From contig CAYWMD010000055.1 in NCBI GenBank assembly GCA_964458575.1, positions 1 through 43,143 of the forward strand: a stretch of 43,143 bases of DNA, read 5' to 3'. Made by a program: the position numbers and the translations under genes. Source of the DNA: CAYWMD01 sp964458575 (GTDB lineage Bacteria; Verrucomicrobiota; Verrucomicrobiia; Limisphaerales; JADLHS01). Of this stretch, positions 26,930 to 34,525 are shown piece by piece. Each line of letters opens with the position of its first letter. The stretch's first letter is position 1. The notes beneath the pieces were generated by a model. That model had not been told where the DNA came from. It saw only the letters and a list, made by a program, of their open reading frames with translations, and made no database searches.

Positions 26930-27259
26930 GTGTACCGGAAGTTCAAGTTGACGAGAGTCATGGCCCGCCCGGTTTTGGGCGTGATGCTGGGCTTTTTTGT
27001 CCTTGTCTTTGGCGCCCTCGCATCCGTGGCGGCGGTCGAGCACGCGCTGCATCACAATGCTTCCTCCCACTCCGCTTCCTGCGCGATTTGTTCGTTCGCC
27101 AACGGGCAGGTGGAAACCGCCGAGGGCCCGTGCATCTCCGTCCCGCCTGCGGCGTCATTTGCTCTCGCCCCGCTTTCGATCAACGGTTTTTTCCCGCAGG
27201 ACTTACCTTTTCTGCTTCCTTCAGGGCGCGCACCGCCCGTTCTCGCTGTGGTTTCTTGA
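26930..27259 (+). CDS. Small secreted His/Cys protein, DUF2946-like
   Basis: 109 residues from a GTG at 26930; the ATG at 26960 is also possible and neither has a convincing ribosome-binding site. The basic N-terminus and hydrophobic segment (VLGVMLGFFVLVFGALASVAAV) form a signal peptide or anchor. A His/Cys cluster follows (HALHHNASSHSASCAICSFANGQV), then a Pro-rich tail ending LPSGRAPP. The design resembles small DUF2946-type proteins found beside metal-transport genes. The second such gene at 31398-31721 shares the His-His...Cys...GQV core and the RAPP tail. It stands at the head of the presumed metal locus, with a terminator after it. A metal-related role is inferred from composition and position. 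Confidence 0.7.
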   Translation: MYRKFKLTRVMARPVLGVMLGFFVLVFGALASVAAVEHALHHNASSHSASCAICSFANGQVETAEGPCISVPPAASFALAPLSINGFFPQDLPFLLPSGRAPPVLAVVS

Positions 27260-27262
27260 CCT

Positions 27263-27293
27263 AACCGGTCGAGCGTTCGACCGGTTGGGTTTT
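27263..27293 (+). terminator. Rho-independent terminator or attenuator before the porin gene
   Basis: AACCGGTCGA (27263-27272) pairs perfectly with TCGACCGGTT (27277-27286) around a GCGT loop, followed by GGGTTTTG and further T-rich sequence. It lies four bases after the small His/Cys gene and about 70 bases before the porin gene, so it could limit read-through into the transport genes. Confidence 0.65.
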
Positions 27294-27361
27294 GTGGTTT
27301 TGCTGTAAACCTGTTGGCGGGCTCAGAAAGCTTTGGGAGCCGCCTTTCTGCGGAGATAATT

Positions 27362-28939
27362 ATGAAACTGGATAAACTGGTCGGAACAATCGTGATGGTG
27401 TCCGTGTTGGGACTGGGCGCATGGGCGACCCGGGCGCAGGACGCGGATCAAATCAAGCAGCTCAAACAGCAGCTTGAGTTGATGCAACAGAACTTCGAGA
27501 AGATTCAACGCGAGCAGCGCGAGCAGATTGAGGCGCTCACGAAACGGTTGGACGAGATGACCAAACAGCAAACCGCAGCGGCGGAGAAACCGAAGCCGGA
27601 GGAACCGCTGGCCACGGAGCCGGCGACCCGCCTGCCGGCGTCCGCCAGCACGGCACCCACCGAAGCGCTGACCAAACCGTGGTCCCCGGGCGAACCGATC
27701 CGTATCGGCAAGGGCGGCGTGTATGCGGACCTGGGATTGGTGGGAACTTTTGCCGTGGGTGGCTCCACCGCGAGCGACATTGAGGGCGGCACGGAACTGG
27801 GTGGCCACGATCCCAACCAGAACGGCTTCACGGTGCAGGGCGTGGAAATGAACCTGCAAGGCGCGATTGACCCCTATTTCCGCGGCAACGCGAACATTTT
27901 GTTCTCAATTGATTCCGAGGGGGAGTCCTTTACGGAACTGGAGGAAGCGTGGATGGAAACAATCTCGCTGCCTTGGAACCTGCAGGTGCGGGGGGGACAA
28001 TTTTTCACGGACTTCGGCCGCGTCAACACCCAGCATCCGCACGCCTGGTCGTTTGTGGACGTGCCGCTGGTGAACGGGCGTTTCCTCGGGCCGGATGGGC
28101 TGCGCAATCCCGGTGCGCGCGTTTCCTGGTTGATGCCGTTGCCCTTCTTTTCCGAGCTGTCGTTCAGCGTGCAGAACAGCCAGGGCGAAACCGCCGCCAA
28201 CTTTCGCGATGGCGCGGCCGAATCGCCGCAGAACGTGCCGTTTGGCTTCCGTTACAATGAAAACGATCGCGGCGTGAACAGCGTTAACGACATGTTGCTG
28301 ACGCCCCACTTATCCACGTCCTTTGATCTGACCGATTCACAAACCCTGGTGCTGGGCACGTCCGCCGCGTTTGGTCCGAACAGCAGCGGGCAAAGCGGCG
28401 ACAAGTTCACGCAGATTTACGGCGTGGACGCGTACTGGAAATGGAAGCCGGCCAACGCGCACGGCGGTTTTCCGTTCGTCTCCTGGCAGAGCGAAGCCAT
28501 GGTGCGCCGGTATCAACTGGGCGCGTTCGACTGGGATTTGAACGGCGACGGCTTGTCCGACCCGGATGAAATTGAAGATCCGGCGACGGGCATGCCGGCC
28601 GTGTTGAACTCGGAAACCGTCACCGACTGGGGGTTCTATTCGCAGGTGCTGTACGGTTTTCGCAAGGGCTGGGTGGCCGGTTTCCGGGTGGATTATGTCA
28701 GCGGCGACACGGCCGATTACGAGAAAATGGGCCTGACCCTGGACGGCGTGCCGCTGGGACGCGACGAGTTGCGCAACGAGCGCTGGCGTTTGTCGCCAAA
28801 TTTGACGTGGTATCCGAGCGAGTTCTCCAAGATTCGCCTGCAATATAACTACGATGACCGGCGCGACGTCGGCTGCGATCACTCGGTCTGGTTGCAGTTC
28901 GAATTCCTGCTGGGGGCGCATGCGGCGCACAAGTTTTAA
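27362..28939 (+). CDS. Outer-membrane porin-like protein of the metal locus
   Basis: 525 residues from the ATG at 27362, which has GGAG six bases upstream. A signal peptide ends near residue 25 (GAWATRAQ). A coiled coil of about 45 residues follows (KQLKQQLELMQQNFEKIQRE...), then a P/A/E-rich linker and a beta-rich domain from about residue 115 that looks like an outer-membrane barrel. Segments such as VQGVEMNLQGAIDPYFRG, GGQFFTDFGRVNTQHPH and GARVSWLMPLP recall proteins often encoded next to zinc ABC transporters and sometimes labelled zinc-regulated outer-membrane receptors. There is no plug domain as in TonB receptors, so a diffusion porin is more likely. Its stop lies 28 bases before the binding-protein gene, so the two are probably co-transcribed. 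Confidence 0.85.
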   Translation: MKLDKLVGTIVMVSVLGLGAWATRAQDADQIKQLKQQLELMQQNFEKIQREQREQIEALTKRLDEMTKQQTAAAEKPKPEEPLATEPATRLPASASTAPTEALTKPWSPGEPIRIGKGGVYADLGLVGTFAVGGSTASDIEGGTELGGHDPNQNGFTVQGVEMNLQGAIDPYFRGNANILFSIDSEGESFTELEEAWMETISLPWNLQVRGGQFFTDFGRVNTQHPHAWSFVDVPLVNGRFLGPDGLRNPGARVSWLMPLPFFSELSFSVQNSQGETAANFRDGAAESPQNVPFGFRYNENDRGVNSVNDMLLTPHLSTSFDLTDSQTLVLGTSAAFGPNSSGQSGDKFTQIYGVDAYWKWKPANAHGGFPFVSWQSEAMVRRYQLGAFDWDLNGDGLSDPDEIEDPATGMPAVLNSETVTDWGFYSQVLYGFRKGWVAGFRVDYVSGDTADYEKMGLTLDGVPLGRDELRNERWRLSPNLTWYPSEFSKIRLQYNYDDRRDVGCDHSVWLQFEFLLGAHAAHKF

Positions 28940-28967
28940 GCCCCGGATTTCACGGAATAACACGTAT

Positions 28968-29882
28968 ATGAAAACCTTGACTGTATTTCTCCTCGCAGCG
29001 TTCGCGTTCTTTGCGCCTGCGGCCCACGCCAAACTAAACGTCGTTTGCACCACGCCCGACCTCGCCGCCATTGCCCGGGAGGTGGGCGGTGATAAAACCG
29101 AAATTACGACGATCACCCGTCCCACGGAAGACCCGCATTTCGTGGATGCCAAACCGAGTTTCATGGTGAAGCTCAACCGGGCCGATGTGCTGGTCGAGGG
29201 CGGTGCGGAACTGGAAATCGGCTGGCTGCCGCCGCTCCTCCAGGGCGCTCGCAATGAGAAAATCTTGGCCGGTCAGCCGGGCCGAATTCTTGCCAATGTC
29301 GGCGTTGCCATGCGCGAAGTTCCCACGACCCTGGATCGTTCCATGGGCGACATTCACCCTGCGGGCAACCCGCACTTTCTCACCGACCCGGTCAACGCCC
29401 GGATCGTGGCGCAGCACCTGGCGGACGCGTTCGCCAAACTGGACCCGAAGTCGGCGGACGTGTTCCAGGCCAACGCGAAGAAATTCAGCGACGCGCTCGA
29501 CGCAAAGCTGGTCCAGTGGGAAACGACCCTCGCGCCCTTCAAAGGCCAGGAACTGGCCGCCTATCATAATTCCTGGCCCTACTTCGCCGCGCGGTTCGGC
29601 CTGAAGATTGATTTGTTTCTGGAACCCAAGCCGGGCATTCCGCCGTCGCCGGCACACCTGGCGGACGTGATCGTGAAAATGAAGGAGCACAATGTGCACG
29701 TGGTCATCGTTGACCCGTATCTAAATCGCCGGACCGCCGAAACCGTGGCGCGCAGCACCGGGGCGACGGTCGTGGACGTGGCGCAATTTCCGGGAGGTGT
29801 AAAGGGAACGGAAGGCGGATACATCGCGCTGATGGATTATCTCGTGAACTCGATCGCAAGGGCCCTCGGCGAAAAGAAATGA
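28968..29882 (+). CDS. Metal ABC transporter substrate-binding protein (ZnuA/TroA family)
   Basis: 304 residues from the ATG at 28968. The signal peptide ends at A21 or A22 (APAAHA). The cluster A-1/TroA fold is shown by LNVVCTTPDLAAIAREVGGD at the mature start. Probable metal ligands are H57 (TEDPHFVDAKP), H136 (GNPHFLTDP), H200 (AAYHNSWPYFA) and D249 (VIVDPYLNRRTAE), the standard three-His plus acidic set. The long His-rich loop of Gram-negative ZnuA proteins is absent, so zinc and manganese remain possible. It acts in the periplasm and would deliver metal to the permease encoded next. The two genes are separated only by a palindromic repeat, and no ATPase gene lies between them. Confidence 0.93.
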   Translation: MKTLTVFLLAAFAFFAPAAHAKLNVVCTTPDLAAIAREVGGDKTEITTITRPTEDPHFVDAKPSFMVKLNRADVLVEGGAELEIGWLPPLLQGARNEKILAGQPGRILANVGVAMREVPTTLDRSMGDIHPAGNPHFLTDPVNARIVAQHLADAFAKLDPKSADVFQANAKKFSDALDAKLVQWETTLAPFKGQELAAYHNSWPYFAARFGLKIDLFLEPKPGIPPSPAHLADVIVKMKEHNVHVVIVDPYLNRRTAETVARSTGATVVDVAQFPGGVKGTEGGYIALMDYLVNSIARALGEKK

Positions 29883-29909
29883 ACATCCAAGAACCAACAG
29901 CCAACGCCC

Positions 29910-29949
29910 AACCTCCAACGACACGCCCGAAGTCGGCCCATTGGAGGTT
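29910..29949. repeat. Palindromic repeat between binding-protein and permease genes
   Basis: AACCTCCAA (29910-29918) is complementary to TTGGAGGTT (29941-29949). The flanks are built from short iterated words, CCAAC on the left and TTCGATG on the right, giving a loosely palindromic block over about 29882-29970. It fills most of the 100-base gap. Confidence 0.6.
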
Positions 29950-29984
29950 CGATGTTCGATGTTTTCCAAAACGAAAATTGAACG

Positions 29985-30836
29985 ATGAATGTTGAGGTTC
30001 CTGACGCACTGACTTGGGCGCAGATCATGTCGGTAATGAAATGGCCGCTGGTGGCGTGCCTGTTGTTGCCGGGGATTCTGGTTTACTACGGTCTCCACAT
30101 CATCAAGCGCGAGGTCATTTTCGTGGACCTGGCACTGGCGCAGGTGGCCACGCTTGGAACGTGTGTTTGCCTCTACCTCGGTCACGAAGCCGACGACCCG
30201 CATAATTATTTCTGGTCGCTGGGCTTTACCCTGGCGGGCGCGCTCTTGTTTACCTTTACCCGCCCACACAAACACACTCGCGTGCCGCAGGAGGCGCTGA
30301 TCGGCATCATCTACGTCGTGGCGGCGGCGGCGGGGATTCTGTTGTTGAGCAAAAGTCCGCACGGCAAGGAGGAATTGCAACGCACGCTCGTCGGCGATCT
30401 GCTCACGGTGACGCCCGGTCAAATTTGGAAAACCACCGTCCTCTACGCCGCCATCGCGTTGACGCACGTCCTGTTCCGCAAGCAATTCATCAAACTATCG
30501 TTCGATCACGAACACGCGGCGGGGGGCGGGCTTTCCGTGCATTTTTGGGATTTCCTGTTCTACGCGCTGTTTGGCCTGATCGTCACCAGTTTCGTGCAGG
30601 TGGGCGGCGTGTTGATGGTGTTTTCCTACCTCATTGTGCCGGCGGCATGCGGGACGTATCTCGTGAGTTCACTCCCGGCGCGCCTTGCAGTTGGCTGGGT
30701 GGTGGCAACGCTCGCCAGCATGGGCGGGCTTTATGCCTCGTTCAAACTGGACGTGCCTACCGGCGCGGCGATTGTTTGCGTGCTGGGTGCGTTTCTGCTG
30801 GTTGCCGGCGTGGGGGCGAAATGCCGGCGGGCCTGA
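29985..30836 (+). CDS. Metal ABC transporter permease (ZnuB/TroC family, ABC-3)
   Basis: 283 residues, usual for the family, with about eight membrane segments. These include WPLVACLLLPGILVYYGLHI, EALIGIIYVVAAAAGILLL, FLFYALFGLIVTSFVQVGGV and AAIVCVLGAFLLVAGVG. The cytoplasmic loop with REVIFVDLALAQVATLG is the conserved ABC-3 segment and contacts the ATPase. Inner-membrane permease for zinc or manganese is the likely role. It follows the binding-protein gene. The expected ATPase gene is absent here, so the transporter must use one encoded elsewhere or an unusual partner. It converges on the His-rich lipoprotein gene with no bases between the two stop codons. Confidence 0.93.
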   Translation: MNVEVPDALTWAQIMSVMKWPLVACLLLPGILVYYGLHIIKREVIFVDLALAQVATLGTCVCLYLGHEADDPHNYFWSLGFTLAGALLFTFTRPHKHTRVPQEALIGIIYVVAAAAGILLLSKSPHGKEELQRTLVGDLLTVTPGQIWKTTVLYAAIALTHVLFRKQFIKLSFDHEHAAGGGLSVHFWDFLFYALFGLIVTSFVQVGGVLMVFSYLIVPAACGTYLVSSLPARLAVGWVVATLASMGGLYASFKLDVPTGAAIVCVLGAFLLVAGVGAKCRRA

Positions 30837-31244
30837 TCAATTCCCGATCAGTGCCAGCGCGCCGTGATTGTCGCAATGGTCTCCGTGCGGATGATGCAGG
30901 TGACCGGCGACCAGATAATCGGTGTGATCGCCGTGCGGCACGGCGGCGTGGCCGCAGTTGGTGGTGTGAACGTGACCGGCCGGCTGCTCGCCCGCTCCAT
31001 GACCCGGGGTGCATTGGTTGGGGTTCGTGGCGCTGACGGCGACGACATGATCGTCAACATGCCCGGCATGCTGGTGATGCAGATGGCCCGCGTCGAGATA
31101 GTCCGTGTGACTGTCGTGAGCAACAGCGACATGGCCGCAGTTGGCGCCGTGAACATGGGAGTGGGTTCCGGAATGTTGCTGGTGCGAGGCGCACGAGGCG
31201 ACGATCAGGGCCAGCGGTAGAACGAGTAGAATGTGTTTTTTCAT
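30837..31244 (-). CDS. Histidine-rich lipoprotein with two tandem metal-binding-type repeats
   Basis: 135 residues from the ATG at 31244, which places a lipoprotein signal (MKKHILLVLPLALIVASC, Cys18 lipidated) at the N-terminus. The mature chain is two copies of a His-rich unit, residues 31-66 and 91-127. Each copy has the pattern C-G-H-x-A-V-x-H-x-x-H-T-D-Y-L-x-x-G-H-L-H-H. A linker with one further Cys joins them. Single copies of this pattern occur in small cytoplasmic proteins near zinc genes in other bacteria; a doubled, lipid-anchored form is notable. Zinc binding or buffering at the membrane is a reasonable inference. It is divergent from the second small His/Cys gene across a gap holding a perfect palindrome. 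Confidence 0.85.
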   Translation of the reverse strand: MKKHILLVLPLALIVASCASHQQHSGTHSHVHGANCGHVAVAHDSHTDYLDAGHLHHQHAGHVDDHVVAVSATNPNQCTPGHGAGEQPAGHVHTTNCGHAAVPHGDHTDYLVAGHLHHPHGDHCDNHGALALIGN

Positions 31245-31326
31245 GGGTGATGTTGGTTGTGCATTTGTGGTTGTTACGGGTCGGAGTGATACATGCACAG
31301 CCTGGCCGCGCGAAACAAGCGCGGTA

Positions 31327-31345
31327 TCTGCAAGTAACTTGCAGA
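31327..31345. promoter_or_regulatory. Perfect 19-bp palindrome, candidate Fur/Zur-type operator
   Basis: TCTGCAAGTAACTTGCAGA has eight-base arms that are perfectly complementary around a three-base centre. It lies in the 153-base gap between the divergent His-rich lipoprotein and small His/Cys genes, a position from which one regulator could control both. Size and symmetry suit a Fur-family dimer, and such a regulator is encoded at the end of the locus. The sequence does not match the E. coli Zur or Fur consensus. Confidence 0.5.
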
Positions 31346-31397
31346 AATCACCATTGCCCGCGTGCATGGTATTTGCTGAATTAACGATGAGACCGTA

Positions 31398-31721
31398 ATG
31401 ATGACCTTTAGACAATTGCGTAACGCGCTGAAAGGCAAACCGCTGAAAGCGGCATTGCTGCTTGGCCTGTTCGCCTTTGTCATGGTCATGGCTCATTCAT
31501 GGGCATGGCACCACGCCGTATGTGCCGAGGCCGGCACCCCGGGGCATCAATGTGCCGCCACGATGCTGGCCAGCGGTCAAGTTGACGCCGCGCCGAATGT
31601 GGTCGCCGTGACGATTGCTTCGGTCGTCGCCGTTGCCGTCGTTCTGCCGGATGCTCCGAATTTCGCAGTTGCAGACCATTCCCTTCCCTCTAGCCGGGCG
31701 CCCCCGGCCTTCCTCACATAG
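31398..31721 (+). CDS. Small secreted His/Cys protein, paralogue of the 26930 gene
   Basis: 107 residues; the second codon is also ATG, so either could be the start. A basic N-terminus is followed by a hydrophobic segment (AALLLGLFAFVMVMAHSWAW). Then come HHAVCAEAGTPGHQCAATMLASGQVDA and an Ala/Val-rich stretch, ending LPSSRAPPAFLT. The His-His, Cys, GQV and RAPP features are shared in order with the protein at 26930-27259, although overall identity is low. The resemblance to DUF2946-type proteins and the position downstream of the candidate operator suggest a metal-responsive envelope protein. Its biochemical function is unknown. Confidence 0.75.
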   Translation: MMTFRQLRNALKGKPLKAALLLGLFAFVMVMAHSWAWHHAVCAEAGTPGHQCAATMLASGQVDAAPNVVAVTIASVVAVAVVLPDAPNFAVADHSLPSSRAPPAFLT

Positions 31722-31868
31722 TTCGTAATCGGCCTTTCCGCGTGCTGCGTGCGCGCTCGAGGTGCGTGCGCAATATTTTGGAGAGGACAACTTCCCCAAC
31801 GTCGTACGGGCTTTTCCGCCACCCGGGTTTACCTGCGGGTGAATCAAAACGGCGGAAGCACAAAAATT

Positions 31869-32558
31869 ATGAAAACGAGCCGGGCGTTCATTCGCCGCGG
31901 TGGGTTCACGCTGATCGAATTGCTGGTGGTGATCGCCATCATCGCAATTCTGGCGGCGCTGCTCCTGCCAGCCCTGGTAAGAGCCAAGGAGCGTGGCAAA
32001 CAGGCGGTCTGCGCGTCGAACCTGCGGCAGATTGGCATTGCCATACGCATGTACGCCGATGATGACCCGCGAGGTTATCTGCCGGGTACGGCGCACTATT
32101 CAATCAGCAACACGTGGATCTACAGCCTTGGGCCGTATATTGGGAACGTGGACAAAATCCGGATTTGTCCCAGCGACAAGAAAGGCCCGGATCGCCTGGC
32201 CAGCCGCGGCACCAGCTACACCCTGAACGAATACACTTCGCTTCAGGCGCTCGATGATTTTGGCGAGCCCATTCCCGGCGAGCCGAGTTTCCTCAAGCTC
32301 GACACGATTCCGCATCCCTCTGACACGATTCTGGCGTTTGAAATTTCGGATCAGCAGGGCGCAGGCACGGGACAGGACCACACCCATTCGCGCGGCTGGA
32401 CCCTGGGCTGGCCCATGGTGCTTAATGACATCCAGCCGAACCGCCACGGCAGCACGGCCAATTACCTGTTCGCCGACGGCCACGTGCAGGCGCTCAAAGA
32501 CAGCATGCTAAAAAAACGAATCGAGGCCGGCGACAACTTCGCCAAGCCACCGCAATGA
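31869..32558 (+). CDS. Prepilin-like secreted protein in the metal locus
   Basis: 229 residues from the ATG at 31869; the open frame upstream lacks the expected short leader. The leader MKTSRAFIRRGG is followed by FTLIELLVVIAIIAILAA, with cleavage expected between G12 and F13. The soluble domain has the VCASNLRQIGIAIRMYADD pattern and ends with NYLFADGHVQAL, the C-terminal hallmark of the family also seen in the 18166-19092 protein. A prepilin peptidase would process it. It is tandem with the PEP-CTERM gene 42 bases downstream, so it may be part of the same transcript. Whether it functions with the metal genes is unknown. Confidence 0.88.
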   Translation: MKTSRAFIRRGGFTLIELLVVIAIIAILAALLLPALVRAKERGKQAVCASNLRQIGIAIRMYADDDPRGYLPGTAHYSISNTWIYSLGPYIGNVDKIRICPSDKKGPDRLASRGTSYTLNEYTSLQALDDFGEPIPGEPSFLKLDTIPHPSDTILAFEISDQQGAGTGQDHTHSRGWTLGWPMVLNDIQPNRHGSTANYLFADGHVQALKDSMLKKRIEAGDNFAKPPQ

Positions 32559-32600
32559 TTCCTCCCTCCCAAAAACCAAAACCCAAAAAATAAACACATT

Positions 32601-33329
32601 ATGCAAATCAAACACAATCAATTCATCGGTCGCATCCGGCAGCTCGGGCTGGCGGCGCTGCTGGCCACGGGTCTGGCGTCCCAGGCGCAAACCACACTCT
32701 ATGACGGCCACACGGACGTCGGCATAGATTACGACAACGACTTTGATGCGTGGAATCTCCACGTTCACTACGAAGTAACTGACACGGAGTACTCCCCGCC
32801 CTCGGACGCGCTGTTGTTCGTGAAGAACGGCGCGCACGGGACGGTGTCGTCCGACCCGGCGTACAGTTTCTTGGGCACTCCCGGCAGCGATGTATGGACG
32901 CTGCCGCAATTCCAGGATTTGAACCTTCTCTTCCTCGGTTTCGGTGCGGAGGAAATCAGCAGCGGCGTGTTTCAGGGTGACCAGTTCACGATGTCCCTCA
33001 CCGGCGTCAGCGGCCCAGGTTCATTCGTCATGTATGAGACGGACGATTTCAGTGTTCCCACGATGCTGTTGAGCAGCCTGGATGGTATCAGCGGCGCGGA
33101 CTCGCTGCTGGTGCCCGCGGGCGAACATCGTCACGTGAACTGGGCGTTTTCCGCCCCCGGCGATTACGTCGTCACCTTCAACGCCTCGGGGATACGCCAG
33201 TCCGACTCGCAATTCACCACGAGTGGCAATGTCGGCTACTACTTTCGCGTGGAAGCGGTACCGGAGCCGGCGACGGCGGCGCTGATGGGTGTCGGCGTGC
33301 TCGGCCTGCTCTTGCGGCGACGCCGATAA
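32601..33329 (+). CDS. PEP-CTERM surface protein with choice-of-anchor-M-like domain
   Basis: 242 residues. A signal peptide ends near A29 (LASQAQ). The body starts with LYDGHTDVGIDYDNDFDAWN and later has GEHRHVNWAFSAPGDYVVTF (H176, H178). These opening GHTD and H-x-H-x-N-W-A-F signatures match the choice-of-anchor M domain as I recall it. That domain was first described in actinobacterial surface proteins encoded with an anchored-repeat ABC transporter of the metal type. The C-terminus has VPEPATAALMGVGVLGLLL followed by RRRR, a PEP-CTERM sorting signal for an exosortase. The protein would be displayed at the cell surface. Its four well-placed His residues could bind metal, which is inference. 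Confidence 0.85.
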   Translation: MQIKHNQFIGRIRQLGLAALLATGLASQAQTTLYDGHTDVGIDYDNDFDAWNLHVHYEVTDTEYSPPSDALLFVKNGAHGTVSSDPAYSFLGTPGSDVWTLPQFQDLNLLFLGFGAEEISSGVFQGDQFTMSLTGVSGPGSFVMYETDDFSVPTMLLSSLDGISGADSLLVPAGEHRHVNWAFSAPGDYVVTFNASGIRQSDSQFTTSGNVGYYFRVEAVPEPATAALMGVGVLGLLLRRRR

Positions 33330-33344
33330 CGCAAAATGGAGAGC

Positions 33345-33379
33345 GGCGCGGCGGCATTTCGGATTTTCGCCGCCGCGCC
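33345..33379 (+). terminator. Strong intergenic hairpin after the PEP-CTERM gene
   Basis: GGCGCGGCGGC (33345-33355) pairs perfectly with GCCGCCGCGCC (33369-33379) around a 13-base loop. Only a weak T-run (ATCTTTCC) follows, so it may be an inefficient terminator or a 3'-end stabiliser rather than a full stop. Confidence 0.45.
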
Positions 33380-33403
33380 AATCTTTCCGAATCACAATCC
33401 ATC

Positions 33404-34525
33404 ATGCGCCTGACCCGAAATTTTCCCCTGGAGGCCGGCTTTGCCGTGTTGCTTGCGCTCGCGACCAGCCACGCGTGTGCCCAGGTGGTTTACCTGGACC
33501 ATCAACACATGGATTTCCGGTTTCTGTACCATCCGGACGCCGAAGACACCAACCGTCTGGACATACAACTCCGTTACAACGCCACCTCCCAGGAAGGCCC
33601 GAATTACTTCTACGCCACCAATCAGGAAGTGTACATCGTGGGCAATACCAACGCGAAGAAGACAATCTCTTCGAATCCGAATTTCGCCTTTTTAGGACCG
33701 GCAGGTGGGCCGGTTTGGATCCTCCCACAAACCCAGAATACCAATCTACCCTTCTTGGGCACGAGTGGGGAAGACCTGCCCGGCCAGGTTTTCGACAGCT
33801 TGAATGGCGCTTCCCCGTCGGGTCAGGTGAAATTCGAACTGAAGTCAGTGGAGGGACCGGGAAATTTCTTTTTATGGCAGGCCCCCGGTCCAACACCGCT
33901 CATCTACATGATTGCCACGAACGGAGTGGTCAACACCCAGTATAACCACGCTCTAGTATCAATCGGCAACCACGCGCACTACGCCTGGGGGTTTGGCACC
34001 AGCGGTCTGTATCGCGTCACATTTCGTTGCTCCGGCACCGTTACTAATCTGGACGACGGTCCCACCAACATTCTCGGCCGGGAAGTCGCATGGGCGTTTC
34101 AAATCCTGCCGCTTCGTCCGTGGGAAACATGGGTTTCCACCAACTGGCTGCCCGCCACCGCTACGAACCTTGCCGGCCCGCAAGCGGACCCCGACGGCGA
34201 CGGTATCCTGAACGTGTTCGAATACGCGTTTGGCAACGATCCCAATCAAGCGCTGCGGACAAATCTGCCGTCGTGCGTGATCGTTTCCACCAACGGCTTG
34301 AACTACGGTGCGCTTCGCTACGTCCGTGCCACGAACGCGACCGACTTGGAACTCTCCGTCCTGGCCGCGGATGCCCCGGCCGGCGCGCCGTGGACGAACC
34401 TCACGAACACGTTCAGCATCGTTACCAACGGGCCAACCGAGATCGTGACGATGCGTGATGAAGTCCCCGTCGGCATCGCGACGAATCGTTTTTACCAGCT
34501 CCGCGTGAAACTCAATTACCCATGA
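33404..34525 (+). CDS. Secreted anchor-M-like protein with calcium-binding-type tail
   Basis: 373 residues with a signal peptide ending near A26 (SHACAQ). It is a diverged relative of the preceding protein: LDHQHMDFRFLYHPD (H33, H35, D37) near the mature start and GNHAHYAWGFGTSGLYRVTF (H190, H192) later on. The middle parts also align (PNFAFLGPAGGPVWILPQ against PAYSFLGTPGSDVWTLPQ). In place of a PEP-CTERM signal it carries a thrombospondin-3-like motif from about residue 262 (DPDGDGILNVFEYAFGNDP) and a C-terminal beta domain ending FYQLRVKL, as in many verrucomicrobial extracellular proteins. Its stop codon overlaps the ATPase start (ATGA), so it is coupled to the ABC-2 genes. Surface metal capture is inference. 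Confidence 0.82.
   Translation: MRLTRNFPLEAGFAVLLALATSHACAQVVYLDHQHMDFRFLYHPDAEDTNRLDIQLRYNATSQEGPNYFYATNQEVYIVGNTNAKKTISSNPNFAFLGPAGGPVWILPQTQNTNLPFLGTSGEDLPGQVFDSLNGASPSGQVKFELKSVEGPGNFFLWQAPGPTPLIYMIATNGVVNTQYNHALVSIGNHAHYAWGFGTSGLYRVTFRCSGTVTNLDDGPTNILGREVAWAFQILPLRPWETWVSTNWLPATATNLAGPQADPDGDGILNVFEYAFGNDPNQALRTNLPSCVIVSTNGLNYGALRYVRATNATDLELSVLAADAPAGAPWTNLTNTFSIVTNGPTEIVTMRDEVPVGIATNRFYQLRVKLNYP

Noticed and set aside
30833..30851. Small stem CTGATC/GATCAG at the convergent gene ends as a bidirectional terminator
   Set aside because: Only six base pairs and no T-run on either side, so support is too thin to call.
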